Shown: positions 29,881 to 37,860 of the stretch, piece after piece
How positions within the stretch are numbered: the stretch's first letter is position 1
Layout: every line of letters starts with the position of its first letter
NCBI GenBank assembly: GCA_016704445.1
Contig: JADJAE010000015.1
Coordinates: forward strand, 117,417-181,416
Length of the DNA: 64,000 nucleotides
Reading direction: 5' to 3'
Source: Deltaproteobacteria bacterium
GTDB lineage: Bacteria; Myxococcota_A; Polyangia; Polyangiales; Ga0077539
Position numbers and translations under genes: made by a program
The notes under the pieces: model-generated
What the model was told of the DNA's origin: nothing
Seen by the model: only the letters and a program-made list of their open reading frames with translations
Databases searched by the model: none

Positions 29881-30615
29881 TCAGCGCCAGCGGCCGGGCA
29901 TCACCTGCCAGTTGCGGCCGCGGCGGAAGACCTGCGGCGCCACCCAGCGGGCGCGGGGGCGCGGGGGCGCCTCGAAGTGGCCGGCGTTCCACGCCCACTG
30001 GTTGTTGTTCCAGGTCCAGTGACCGGCGACCCAGACCTGACCCTGCGGCGCCATCCGAGGGCGACGCTCGAAGCGCGGGCGCGGCGGGCCCATCGGCACC
30101 TGCACCGCCTGCGGCATCGAGGGGTAGGCCGGCTGGGCGACCGGAACCTGCGGCACCGAGGGAAAGGCCGGCTGGGCGACCGGGACCTGCGGCTGCATCG
30201 GCATCTGCGGATGCATGTGCGGAGGCATCTGCGGCTGCATCGGCTGCATCGGCTGCATCGGCATCTGCGGCTGCATGGGCTGCGGCTGCATCTGCTGCTG
30301 CTGCTGCATGCCCTGCCAGCGGCCCTGGCGGAAGCGGAAGCGGTTGCCCTCGCGCTCCCACTGCGGGGCCTGCCAGCTCTGCGCGGGCTGCGGCGGGCGC
30401 TCCCAGTGACCCGGGGACCAGGCGTACTGCGTGCCGTTCCAGTTCCAGAAGCCGGCCACCCAGGCGAAGCCCTGACCCGGCGACGCGGTGGGTGTCTCCG
30501 CCATGGGGGCGGGCGGCGGGAGGTTGGTCACCACCACCGTCTGCTGGGCGCTCGCCGCCATCGGAGCGAGCGCGAGTCCGAACGCAACGAGCGAGGCGCG
30601 AAGAGAAATAGCCAT
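29881..30615 (-). CDS. YXWGXW-repeat exported protein
   Basis: A 244-residue secreted protein with a signal peptide (LVAFGLALAPMAASAQ). Two pairs of aromatic motifs, WVAGFWNWNG...YAWSPGHWE and WVAGHWTWNNNQWAWNAGHFE, resemble the YXWGXW/WXXGXW repeat family. Between them lies a Gln/Met/Pro-rich low-complexity segment (about residues 105-175) built from MQPQ and PVAQPAFPS repeats. The role of the family is unknown; it occurs in envelope proteins. GGAGG lies 10 bases upstream of the ATG. Confidence 0.75.
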   Translation of the reverse strand: MAISLRASLVAFGLALAPMAASAQQTVVVTNLPPPAPMAETPTASPGQGFAWVAGFWNWNGTQYAWSPGHWERPPQPAQSWQAPQWEREGNRFRFRQGRWQGMQQQQQMQPQPMQPQMPMQPMQPMQPQMPPHMHPQMPMQPQVPVAQPAFPSVPQVPVAQPAYPSMPQAVQVPMGPPRPRFERRPRMAPQGQVWVAGHWTWNNNQWAWNAGHFEAPPRPRARWVAPQVFRRGRNWQVMPGRWR

Positions 30616-30869
30616 GGCTGCAGTACCTCCGAGAGCGGGGTGGATCGTGAGCGCCCGAGAACCTTCGTCGGGCGCTCTCTTCGACGATCCGTAGCGGGCA
30701 CTCCCTACAGCCGCGCGATCAGAATTCGCAGCCCCCTCCAAGGAAGGAACCGCGGCTTCTCTACCGCTTGCGAGGGCGAGGAAGCCACCAACACCTTCGA
30801 GGACCTCGGCGGCTGCGCCCAGACGATGCCCTCGCTCGTCCCCGGCTGCGGCGCTCGTCAAGCCTGCCG

Positions 30870-30898
30870 TTGACCTGAGGGGACGCGATCGATACATC
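30870..30898 (+). promoter_or_regulatory. Possible sigma-70 promoter before marC-like gene
   Basis: TTGACC (30870-30875) and TACATC (30893-30898) are 17 bases apart on the plus strand. The predicted start would lie only about 7 bases before the GTG at 30912, implying a very short leader. The rest of the 296-base gap 30616-30911 shows no gene or other clear site. Confidence 0.35.
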
Positions 30899-30911
30899 GC
30901 GCCCCGACACC

Positions 30912-31562
30912 GTGCTCCTCCCCGCCCTCACCTTCGGACTCACCGCGTTCACGTCGCTCTTCGCGATCGTCGACCCCTTCGCGGCGCTGCCCGTCTACAT
31001 CGCCCTCACCAGCCGGGAGACCCACCTGCACCGCCGCCGCACCGCCCTGCGCGCCTCGGTCACCGCCCTCTCGGTGCTGCTGGTGTTCGCGCTCTCCGGG
31101 CAGGTGCTCTTCCAGTTCTTCGGCATCTCCATCGGGGCCTTCAAGATCGCCGGCGGAGTGCTGCTCTTCGCGGTGGCCTTCGACATGATGAACGCCCAGG
31201 TCTCCACCACGAAGAGCACCCCCCAGGAGAACGCCGACGCCTCCTCCCGAGGGGACGTCGGCCTCATGCCCGTAGGCATTCCCCTGCTCTCGGGCCCCGG
31301 GGCCATCGCCTCGTCGATGGTGCTCTCCGCCCGGGCCCACTCGATGTCCGAAAAGGCCGCGCTGCTGCTGGCCATCACCGCCGTGGCCCTGGTGACCTGG
31401 GCGGTGCTGCGCAGCGCCTCGCGCATCGCCAAGGTGCTCGGGCTCACCGGAATGAACATCATCGCGCGGGTGATGGGGCTGATCCTCGCCGCGGTGGCGG
31501 CGCAGTTCATCATCGATGGATTGATCGCCTCGCTGCCGATTCTGTCACGGCATCAGGCGTAG
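30912..31562 (+). CDS. MarC-family integral membrane protein
   Basis: A 216-residue protein with six predicted helices. The first contains the family-typical FTSLFAIVDPFAALPVYIAL; later ones include ALSVLLVFALSGQVLFQFFGI, GAFKIAGGVLLFAVAFDMM, GIPLLSGPGAIASSMVL and IARVMGLILAAVAAQFIIDGL. MarC/NAAT proteins are inner-membrane proteins of unclear transport role; some were proposed to be amino-acid carriers. GTG start. It converges with the histone-like gene, 4 bases apart. Confidence 0.88.
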   Translation: MLLPALTFGLTAFTSLFAIVDPFAALPVYIALTSRETHLHRRRTALRASVTALSVLLVFALSGQVLFQFFGISIGAFKIAGGVLLFAVAFDMMNAQVSTTKSTPQENADASSRGDVGLMPVGIPLLSGPGAIASSMVLSARAHSMSEKAALLLAITAVALVTWAVLRSASRIAKVLGLTGMNIIARVMGLILAAVAAQFIIDGLIASLPILSRHQA

Positions 31563-31566
31563 CGAC

Positions 31567-32127
31567 TCAGGTCGACTCGGTCGCGGCCGCGGCTTCGTCG
31601 CCGCCCTTCTTGGGGGCCTTCTTGGGGGCCTTCTTGGGGGCCTTCTTCGCCGAGACGGCCTTCTTCGCCGAGACGGCCTTCTTCGCCGACTTCGCGCCGG
31701 CTCCGGCGAAGTACTTCGTCGCCCGCTTCTCACCGGACTTGCTCAGCACTCCGGTCGAGATGCCCAGGGCGATCGGCCGGGCGATCTCGTTGCGGGCGAG
31801 TCCGAGGGTCTTCTGGATCTCCTCGCTCCCGATGCCGGGCTTCTTCCGGAGGAGCCCCGCAATGCCGTCGAGCGCCTCGGCGATGCTCTCCGAGGAGCGC
31901 CGGGCGAGCCGCCCGCCCTTCGCGGCAGGCTTCTTCACCGCCTCGGACTTCGCCGCCGGGGCGAGGGCCTTCGGGGCCGCCGCGCGGGCGCGGGGCGCGG
32001 GGGCCGGGCCGGGGGACAGCGTCACCTTGCCGAGCTCGGCAATGAAGGCTGTGCGGATGACCGCGAAGACCTTCTGGGCGAACTCTTCAGAGATCTCGGA
32101 GAGCGCGGACTGCAGGGAGTTGGACAT
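31567..32127 (-). CDS. Histone-H1-like basic-tailed DNA-binding protein
   Basis: A 186-residue protein. The N-terminal 40 residues are helical (SLQSALSEISEEFAQKVFAVI). A central domain (about 85-145) looks like a small helical DNA-binding fold of the kind found in histone-like repressors (IAGLLRKKPGIGSEEIQKTLGLARNEI). The C-terminal tail is built of AKKAVSAKKAVS and KKAPKKAPKKAPKK repeats, as in bacterial H1-like and AlgP-like proteins. It probably binds DNA and influences chromatin structure. No close functional relative can be named from sequence alone. Confidence 0.7.
   Translation of the reverse strand: MSNSLQSALSEISEEFAQKVFAVIRTAFIAELGKVTLSPGPAPAPRARAAAPKALAPAAKSEAVKKPAAKGGRLARRSSESIAEALDGIAGLLRKKPGIGSEEIQKTLGLARNEIARPIALGISTGVLSKSGEKRATKYFAGAGAKSAKKAVSAKKAVSAKKAPKKAPKKAPKKGGDEAAAATEST
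31606..31695 (-). repeat. Tandem 12-bp and 18-bp repeats in the Lys-rich tail
   Basis: Three exact copies of cttcttgggggc (31606-31641) are followed by two exact copies of an 18-base unit beginning cttcttcgccgagac (31642-31677) and a partial third. They encode KKAP and AKKAVS repeats. Length change by whole codons is possible. Confidence 0.8.
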
Positions 32128-32219
32128 CGGGGGGTCTCTTTCGTGGATCGCGGAAACTGGAGTGCGGCCAGGCACAGATATCGTGCCGAGACCGTGATTA
32201 GGGAAGCCGCGCGGCCATC

Positions 32220-32249
32220 AAAAAAGCACTCAAGCCCTTCAAGGAGTGC
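32220..32249 (-). terminator. Rho-independent terminator
   Basis: On the minus strand GCACTC (32249-32244) and GAGTGC (32231-32226) form a stem with a 12-base loop, followed directly by six T residues (32225-32220). It lies about 150 bases after the stop of the phosphoesterase gene and would end that transcript before the histone-like gene. The rest of the gap 32128-32397 holds nothing else I recognise. Confidence 0.7.
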
Positions 32250-32397
32250 CGCGTAGTCGTACCGAATACACGCTTATCGCGTGAGTGCCTAGTGCGTTGA
32301 GGGGAAGTTCGTCACGCGCGTATGTTTGGACGCCGTGGCTTCGAATCCCGACCGGCGCTGCGCCTGATTGGATGTCTTGAGGGAGGGATCTGGGGCG

Positions 32398-33396
32398 CTA
32401 CGAGCGCTTCTGCGCGCGCTTCGCCTGCTGCCGCTGCACCACCGCGTTGCGCCTGGCCACCAGCTCGGGGCCCGGCGCCCGGCCCTTCAAGGGAGCCTGC
32501 TCCCCGTGGTGCTCGTCGAGCGTCCCGGGCGCCATGCCCAGCTCGAAGATCGCGATCTCCCGCCTCCCCCGCTCTCCCAGCCTGATGGGGATCACCGACG
32601 CGCCGATGCCCGCCCCCACGTACACCGCCCCGCCCGGCGCCACGTCCCTCTGCCGGGTGCCGTAGAGCCCGTGCACGTACTTGTGCCCGGCGAGGTGCCC
32701 GATGGCGAGCTCGTGCAGCCTCGCCAGGGTCACCTGCCCCGCGTGCGTGTGCCCCGACAGCACCAGCCCCACGCCGTGCGGCCACAGCCGGTCGGCCTCC
32801 TCCGCGATGTGCGAGAGCCCCAGCGTGGGCAGGTCGGAGCGCAGCCCCTTCAGCGCCCGCGCCCGGTCGGCGTGGCCCGTGTACGCGTCGTCGAGGCCCA
32901 GCACCTGGAGCTGCTGGTGCCGCAGCGTCATGCAGGTGTGCACGTTGTCGAGCACCTCGACCCCGCCGCGCCGCAGCGCCGCCCGCACCTCGTCGGCGCC
33001 CGACCAGTGATCGTGGTTGCCCATCACCCCCACCACCGGCGCGTTGAAGCCGCGCACCAGCTCCTCGAGCTGATCGAGGTACTTCTGGCTGTGACACACG
33101 AAGTCGCCGGTGATCACCACCAGGTCGGGCTTCGCCTCGTTGGTGAGCGCCACCGCCGCGGTCTGGATCGCCATGGGCGTCACTCGCCCGACGTGGATGT
33201 CGGTGAGGTGGGCGATGCGCAGCCCGTCGAGCCGTCCCACAAAGGACGAGGGCCCTGCGAAATGCCGAACCGCGATGAGCGAGCGCGGGTCTTTGCGCCC
33301 CAAGCCCAGGAGCCCAGCGCGCTCCCCCGCCGCGCCCCCGCTGAGCGCCTCCGCGAACTCCCTCGGGGGTGCTTCCGATCGCTGATCATCGTCCAT
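32398..33396 (-). CDS. Metallophosphoesterase (YkuE-like)
   Basis: A 332-residue calcineurin-like phosphoesterase. All five blocks are present: AHLTDIHVG (about residue 60), VVITGDFVC, GVMGNHDHWSG, LGLSHIAEEAD and LVLSGHTHAGQ. The order and spacing match the YkuE-like single-domain family. There is no signal peptide or membrane segment; the tail is basic (RRNAVVQRQQAKRAQKRS). Substrate unknown; related enzymes act on nucleotides or lipid-linked phosphates. It is not closely similar to the membrane-anchored phosphoesterase at 3746-5407. Confidence 0.88.
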   Translation of the reverse strand: MDDDQRSEAPPREFAEALSGGAAGERAGLLGLGRKDPRSLIAVRHFAGPSSFVGRLDGLRIAHLTDIHVGRVTPMAIQTAAVALTNEAKPDLVVITGDFVCHSQKYLDQLEELVRGFNAPVVGVMGNHDHWSGADEVRAALRRGGVEVLDNVHTCMTLRHQQLQVLGLDDAYTGHADRARALKGLRSDLPTLGLSHIAEEADRLWPHGVGLVLSGHTHAGQVTLARLHELAIGHLAGHKYVHGLYGTRQRDVAPGGAVYVGAGIGASVIPIRLGERGRREIAIFELGMAPGTLDEHHGEQAPLKGRAPGPELVARRNAVVQRQQAKRAQKRS

Positions 33397-33579
33397 CCGT
33401 GGTCGTCTCCCTGGTACGGGCCCTCCCGTGAGCGCCCGGTGGCTGAGTGTGCCATCGGATGGTTCATCCCGTCGGAGCCCTCGTCGAGGGGTAAATCCTC
33501 CCCGTCGCTACAGGTCGCGGGAGGGCCCCTGTATCCCACTCCGACGATTGGATATCAGGCGCCCGGCCTTAAGCTCCGC

Positions 33580-34748
33580 TCAGCCCTCGCGGTAGAGCCA
33601 CCGGGAGCGCTCGCCCTCCCGCCATGCGCTCATCCGCTCGCGGCCGATGGCCATGAGCTCATCGACCGTCGCCCCGGCGTCGAGGCCCTCTCTCACCGCC
33701 CCGTCGCCGGTGAGCAGGTCGATGGCCGGGACGTCGTCGACGAACTCGTACTTCTCCGTGCGCCAGCGAAAGCCCTCGAAGCGACGGCAGGCCCGCAGCG
33801 CCGAGAGATAGGCCCGGTAGGGGCGAAGACCCTCGGGTCGGTGACGTGCACCTGCACCCCCTGGCAGGTCACCCCGGCGTGCTTCTGGAACATCGGCCGG
33901 AAGCTCATCGCCCTCGCCCTCATCCCGCCTCCCCCGTCGGCCTCCATCGCCGACGCCAGGGCCGCGCCGTCGACCCACGGGGCGCCGAAGATCTCGAAGG
34001 GGCGCGTGGTCCCCCGGCCCTCGGAGAGGTTGGTGCCCTCGATGAGGCAGCCTCCCGGGTACACCGTCGCGGTGTCGGGGGTCGGCATGTTGGGCGACGG
34101 CAGCACCCAGGGCAGCCCGGTGTCCTCCCAGCGCATCGCGCGGGTCCACCCCTCCATCGGGATCACCGTCACGTTGGAGAGCGACTCCTCCGCCGCCCTC
34201 CACGAGAGCACCTCGCCCAGCGTCAGCCCGTGCCGCACCGGGCAGGCCTCCAGCCCCACGAAGGAGCGCAGCTCGGGCCGCTGCGGAGAGCCCTCGATCA
34301 CCGCCCCCCCGAGGGGGTTGGGGCGGTCGCACACCAGCACCTCGATGCCCCGCGCCGCGCACGCCCTCGCCATCAGCAGCGCCGTCCAGACGAAGGTGTA
34401 GTACCGCGAGCCCACGTCCTGGAGGTCGATCACCACCGCGTCGAGCCCGTCGAGCCACGCGGGCTGCGGGCTCAGCGACGAATACTCCGCGCCGTAGAGC
34501 GAGTACGTCCTCAGGGGCCCACCCCCGTCGGCGACGCCCTCCATGTCCTGCGCCTCGCCGCCCACCCCGTGCTCCGGACCGAAGAGCGCGCGCACCCTCG
34601 CCCCCGCGCCCGCCACCATCTCCCTCGCGTGCCAGAGCTCGCTCGTCACGCTCGCCGGGTGCGCCAGCAGCCCCACCGAGCGACCCCGCAGCCGGGCTGT
34701 CCCCTCCGAGCACAGCACCTCCAAGCCCGTACGCACCCGGGCGCCCAT
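33580..34748 (-). pseudogene. DUF1343 / NamZ-type exo-beta-N-acetylmuramidase homologue, frame broken near 33825
   Basis: The first 310 residues show the DUF1343 family: SVGLLAHPASVTSELWHA, ALFGPEHGVGG, YSLYG, LDAVVIDLQDVGSRYYTFVWT and CDRPNPLGG, then SPNMPTPDTATVYPGGCLIEGTNLSEGRGTTRPFEIFGAPW. The C-terminus (AYLSALRACRRFEGFRWRTEKYEF, ending SRWLYREG) follows in another frame; one base in a G-run restores a protein of about 389 residues. NamZ enzymes remove N-acetylmuramic acid from peptidoglycan fragments, usually after export. No signal peptide is visible here, so it may act on cytoplasmic muropeptides or another substrate. Its ATG overlaps the stop of the 63-residue gene. Confidence 0.82.
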
Positions 34749-34939
34749 CACATGAGCTCCGTGAGGATGCGGGCGAGGCGCTCGTCGCCGCCCGCGGGAG
34801 GCTCCCACGCGACCACCACCACCGGGACCCCATCGGCCCTCGGCGCGTCGGCGAACTGCTCCAGCCCCAGCACCACCACCCCCGCGCGCACCCCGAAGGT
34901 GCCGTAGACGTCCTGGTCGTGCTCGTCGTCGCGCCTCAT
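34748..34939 (-). CDS. 63-residue protein between fdrA-like and DUF1343 genes
   Basis: The protein begins MRRDDEHDQDVYGTF and has the core GVVVLGLEQFADAPRADGVP followed by VVVAWEPPAGGDERL. From memory, a similar segment (a GL-xx-F-A-xxL-xxxG-V-x-V-x-xV-x-W-x-PPAGGD pattern) accompanies FdrA/DUF1116 proteins in other bacteria; I cannot verify this here. It overlaps both neighbours (ATGA with fdrA, TGATG with the DUF1343 gene), so it is translationally coupled and real. It may be a small structural subunit of the FdrA/DUF1116 complex. Confidence 0.65.
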   Translation of the reverse strand: MRRDDEHDQDVYGTFGVRAGVVVLGLEQFADAPRADGVPVVVVAWEPPAGGDERLARILTELM

Positions 34940-36480
34940 GGCTCCTCTCCCTCTGGCAGCAGCGCCAGCGCCGCCTCTACCGCCGTCGCGTGGTCGGGCG
35001 TCACCGTCACCCCGAGGGCCTCCAGCGAGGCCACCACCGCGCTGCGCCTCGGGGAGCCGTCTTCGGTCCCCAGCACCGCCGCCACCATCGAGATCTCCCC
35101 GCCCCTCGCCAGCGAGCGCTCGCGCACCGCCGTGAGCGCCTGCCTCAGCGGCTCCACCGGGTCGCCCGAAGGACCAGGGACCACGTCGAAGAGCAGCACC
35201 GCCACGGCCTCGTCGTTGGCGGCGTTGTAGATCGCGTCGACCCGCAGCGAAGGATCGAGGATCGGGTGCGTTCGCCCCCGGGTGTACTCCTCGTCCCCGA
35301 GGTCGAGCAGGTGGTGGCCCGCGGCCCGGAAGCGAGCGCTGCGGGTGACCCCCTCGACCGCGAGGTTGGTCGACAGCGGGGAGAGATGCCGGCACCGGGC
35401 GAGGGCCTCGGCGCAGAGCGTCGCGCCCACGTAGAGCCCGCGGAGCCAGCGCTGCGAGGGCGCGTAGTCGGGCCGGCCGAGGGGGGTGGTCGACCACGGC
35501 GGGGCCGTCACCCCGGAGGCCTCGCAGGCCCGCCACGCGGCGTCGGCGATGGAGGTCGCCCAGGTCACCCCGGGCAGCTCCGGCAGCTCGCCGTCGAGCC
35601 CGACGAAGTGCGCCACCACCGGACGCCCGGTGGCCGCCGCGCGCTCCGCCGCCCGCAGCGCCACCGCCCGCGAACACGACCTCCCCAGCAGCACCAGGGT
35701 CTTCGTCGCGCTGTCCCCCGCGAGGCGGTCGAGGGCCGCGAGGGTACCCCGTCCGCCGATGGCCTCGGTGAGGTCGCGGTCGCCCGCGCCCACCGCGTGC
35801 GACACCCCTCCGCCGAGCCGGTGGATGAGGCCGGTCAGCTCCAGGAGGCCTGTTCCGGAGGCGGCCACGACGCCGATGTCCCCTCGCCTCACGGCCGTCG
35901 CGAAGCCCAGCGGGACCCCGTCGAGCAGCGCCGCGCCGCAGTCGGGGCCCATCACCAGCAGGCCGTGCGCGTCGGCGAGGGTCTTGAGCGAGACCTCCTC
36001 CTCCACCGTCACCCCGTCGCTCACCAGCATCACCGAGAGCCCGAGCTCCAGCGCCCGACGGGCCTCTCGCGCCGCGAAGGGACCGGGCACCGACACCACC
36101 GCGAGGTGCGTCTCGGGCTGCCTCGCCAGCGCCTGGGCGAGCGTGCGAGGCGCGTCGTCCATGGCGGTTCCCTGGGCGACGAGGGCGCCCGCGGTGGGGC
36201 GCGAGGAGAGCCACGCGTCGGCCCGCTTCATGGCCTCGATGACCGTCGGCTCGTCGTCGGCCAGCGCCACCACCAGCAGGTCGCCCGGCTTCGGCGGCAG
36301 CGGCCACTGCGGCGGCGCCAGGGCCATCTTGCGCAGCACGTCGAGGTTGCGCGGCGTGGCCATCATCGCCACCGCGCGCCGCACCCCGGGGGACGACTCC
36401 AGGTGCCGGGTGAGGCCCAGCAGCACGCCCGCGTCGCGGTACTCGTCCGCGCGGATCATCGCCCGCATCGCCCCGCTCAT
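34936..36480 (-). CDS. fdrA: FdrA/AllF-like protein (oxamate carbamoyltransferase-type subunit)
   Basis: A 514-residue FdrA-family protein with the succinyl-CoA-synthetase-alpha-like fold. Recognisable are an N-terminal domain (ADEYRDAGVLLGLTRHLESSPGV), SVPGPFAAREARRALELGLSVML and VMGPDCGAALLDGVPLGF. Then come the nucleotide-type loop GVVAASGTGLLELTGLIHRLGGG and the second half with CRHLSPLSTNLAVEGVTRS, DLGDEEYTRGRTHPILDPSLR and VLLFDVVPG. In E. coli AllF (FdrA) with AllG and AllH forms the oxamate carbamoyltransferase of allantoin breakdown. Here only AllF and AllG homologues are present. It overlaps the upstream DUF1116 gene by 4 bases. Confidence 0.9.
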   Translation of the reverse strand: MSGAMRAMIRADEYRDAGVLLGLTRHLESSPGVRRAVAMMATPRNLDVLRKMALAPPQWPLPPKPGDLLVVALADDEPTVIEAMKRADAWLSSRPTAGALVAQGTAMDDAPRTLAQALARQPETHLAVVSVPGPFAAREARRALELGLSVMLVSDGVTVEEEVSLKTLADAHGLLVMGPDCGAALLDGVPLGFATAVRRGDIGVVAASGTGLLELTGLIHRLGGGVSHAVGAGDRDLTEAIGGRGTLAALDRLAGDSATKTLVLLGRSCSRAVALRAAERAAATGRPVVAHFVGLDGELPELPGVTWATSIADAAWRACEASGVTAPPWSTTPLGRPDYAPSQRWLRGLYVGATLCAEALARCRHLSPLSTNLAVEGVTRSARFRAAGHHLLDLGDEEYTRGRTHPILDPSLRVDAIYNAANDEAVAVLLFDVVPGPSGDPVEPLRQALTAVRERSLARGGEISMVAAVLGTEDGSPRRSAVVASLEALGVTVTPDHATAVEAALALLPEGEEP

Positions 36481-37735
36481 CGGATGCCCCGCGCGTCGGC
36501 GAAGTGCTCGATGGCCGCGGTGAAGCACCCCATCGGGACGCGCGCGAGCCCCGCCCCGATGGCCCCTCGCCCTGGCTCCCGGTGCACGATGGTGGCGCCG
36601 ATCACCGGGAGGATGCCCGTGTCGACGACCCGCCGCGCGTCGATGCCCACCGGGGCGCCCGCGAACTCCAGCGCCGGGAGCGTGTACCTCGGGTGCCTCG
36701 CGACGGTGACCTCGCCCATGTCCCGGGTGACCCTCAGCCCGTCGGCGCTGCGGGTGCCGAGGCGGGCGTGCAGGGCCGGGGCGCCCGCCAGCACGAAGGC
36801 CCCGAGCCCCGCGGTCTCGGCGATGGCCGAGTCGCCCAGGTCGCGGCCCGCGTCGTCTTCGTCGTAGCCGTCGCGCAGCCGCCCCTTCACCGTCGGCGCC
36901 GGCGCCGTGAACCACTTGTCGCCGGTGCCCGCGAGGCGCACCCCGCAGCGCGCCCCGTTGCGGCTCATCGCCGTGACCACGGTGCTGTCATCCACGGACT
37001 TCACCCCGTCGCAGGCCAGCTTGGCCGCGGCCAGCGCCAGCGCGCCGAAGAAGCCTTCGCCCTCCAGCAGCGCGTCGAGCCCCGCGGCCAGCTCCGCCCC
37101 GCCGAGGCCTGCGCGGGCCAGCGCCGGGGCCAGCGCCGCCACCGTCAGCGCCGTGGCCGCGCCCGTGCGGTGGACCATCTCGTCGCCCATGTGCAGCGCC
37201 CTCGCGACGACGGCGTCGACGTCGACCCCGCCCGCCGCCGAGAGCGCCTTCGCCAGCGCCGGGGTGAAGCCGTCTCGCCACCGGCGACGGCCCGCGATGG
37301 ACTCCGCGTCGTGGGCCCCGGGGTTCGCGCCGGGAAGCTCGAGCAGCGCCCACGACTGCGCGCCCTGCCGGTCGCTCACGCCGCGCTCCTCGAGCACGCA
37401 CACCGGGGTGGTGGGGGAGCCCACGCCGGTGCTCGCCCCGACGCCGCCCGCGTGGTGGTTGGGGCGCAGCGTGACCTCCGCGCGGTCGAGCATCCCCGCG
37501 CCTCGGACGGGGTGCTGGCCCAGCCCTCGAAGAGCACCGCGGCGATCACCGCGCCGCGCTGGGCGCCGCCCATCTCCCGCCAGAGCAGCGGAGGGCCGCT
37601 GTGCGTGAGCTCGTAGGCGCCGAGGTCGAGCACCACGTCTCGCAGCGGGCGCACGTCGACCCAGCGCGCGCGGCTCGCGGTGAGCCTCCGCGCGACCTCG
37701 GCGTTGGCGTGGTCGATGCGTTCGGCGAGCCTCAT
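36477..37735 (-). pseudogene. ylbE: DUF1116 (YlbE/AllG-like) protein, frame broken near 37493
   Basis: About 420 residues if joined. The first frame encodes INHANAEVARRL-type start, RWVDVRPLRDVVLDL, LTHSGPPLLWREMGGAQRGA and VLFEGWA, matching the N-terminus of E. coli YlbE (AllG). A one-base change in a C-run then leads to MLDRAEVTLRPNHHAGGVGASTGV, MGDEMVHRTGAATALT, VTAMSRNGARCGVRLAG and IGAGLARVPMGCF, matching the rest. AllG is the second subunit type of oxamate carbamoyltransferase. First gene of the four-gene overlapping operon; 125 bases separate it from the divergent acyl-CoA dehydrogenase. Confidence 0.87.
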
Positions 37736-37860
37736 CGGGCGGCGGCGGGGGTGAGGAACATACCGGTCCTTGTAAACGCGGAGAGGGGAGCGCGGCGCGA
37801 TGGTACCCGAACCCGCGCCGGGATCGCGAAGGACCTTCGTGGTGTTAGGCTTCCGCGGCC

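Noticed and set aside
32330..32365. tRNA-like 3' end (TTCGAATCCCGACCGG)
   Set aside because: Looks like a T-loop, but the T-stem does not pair and no D-arm, anticodon arm or acceptor stem lies upstream.
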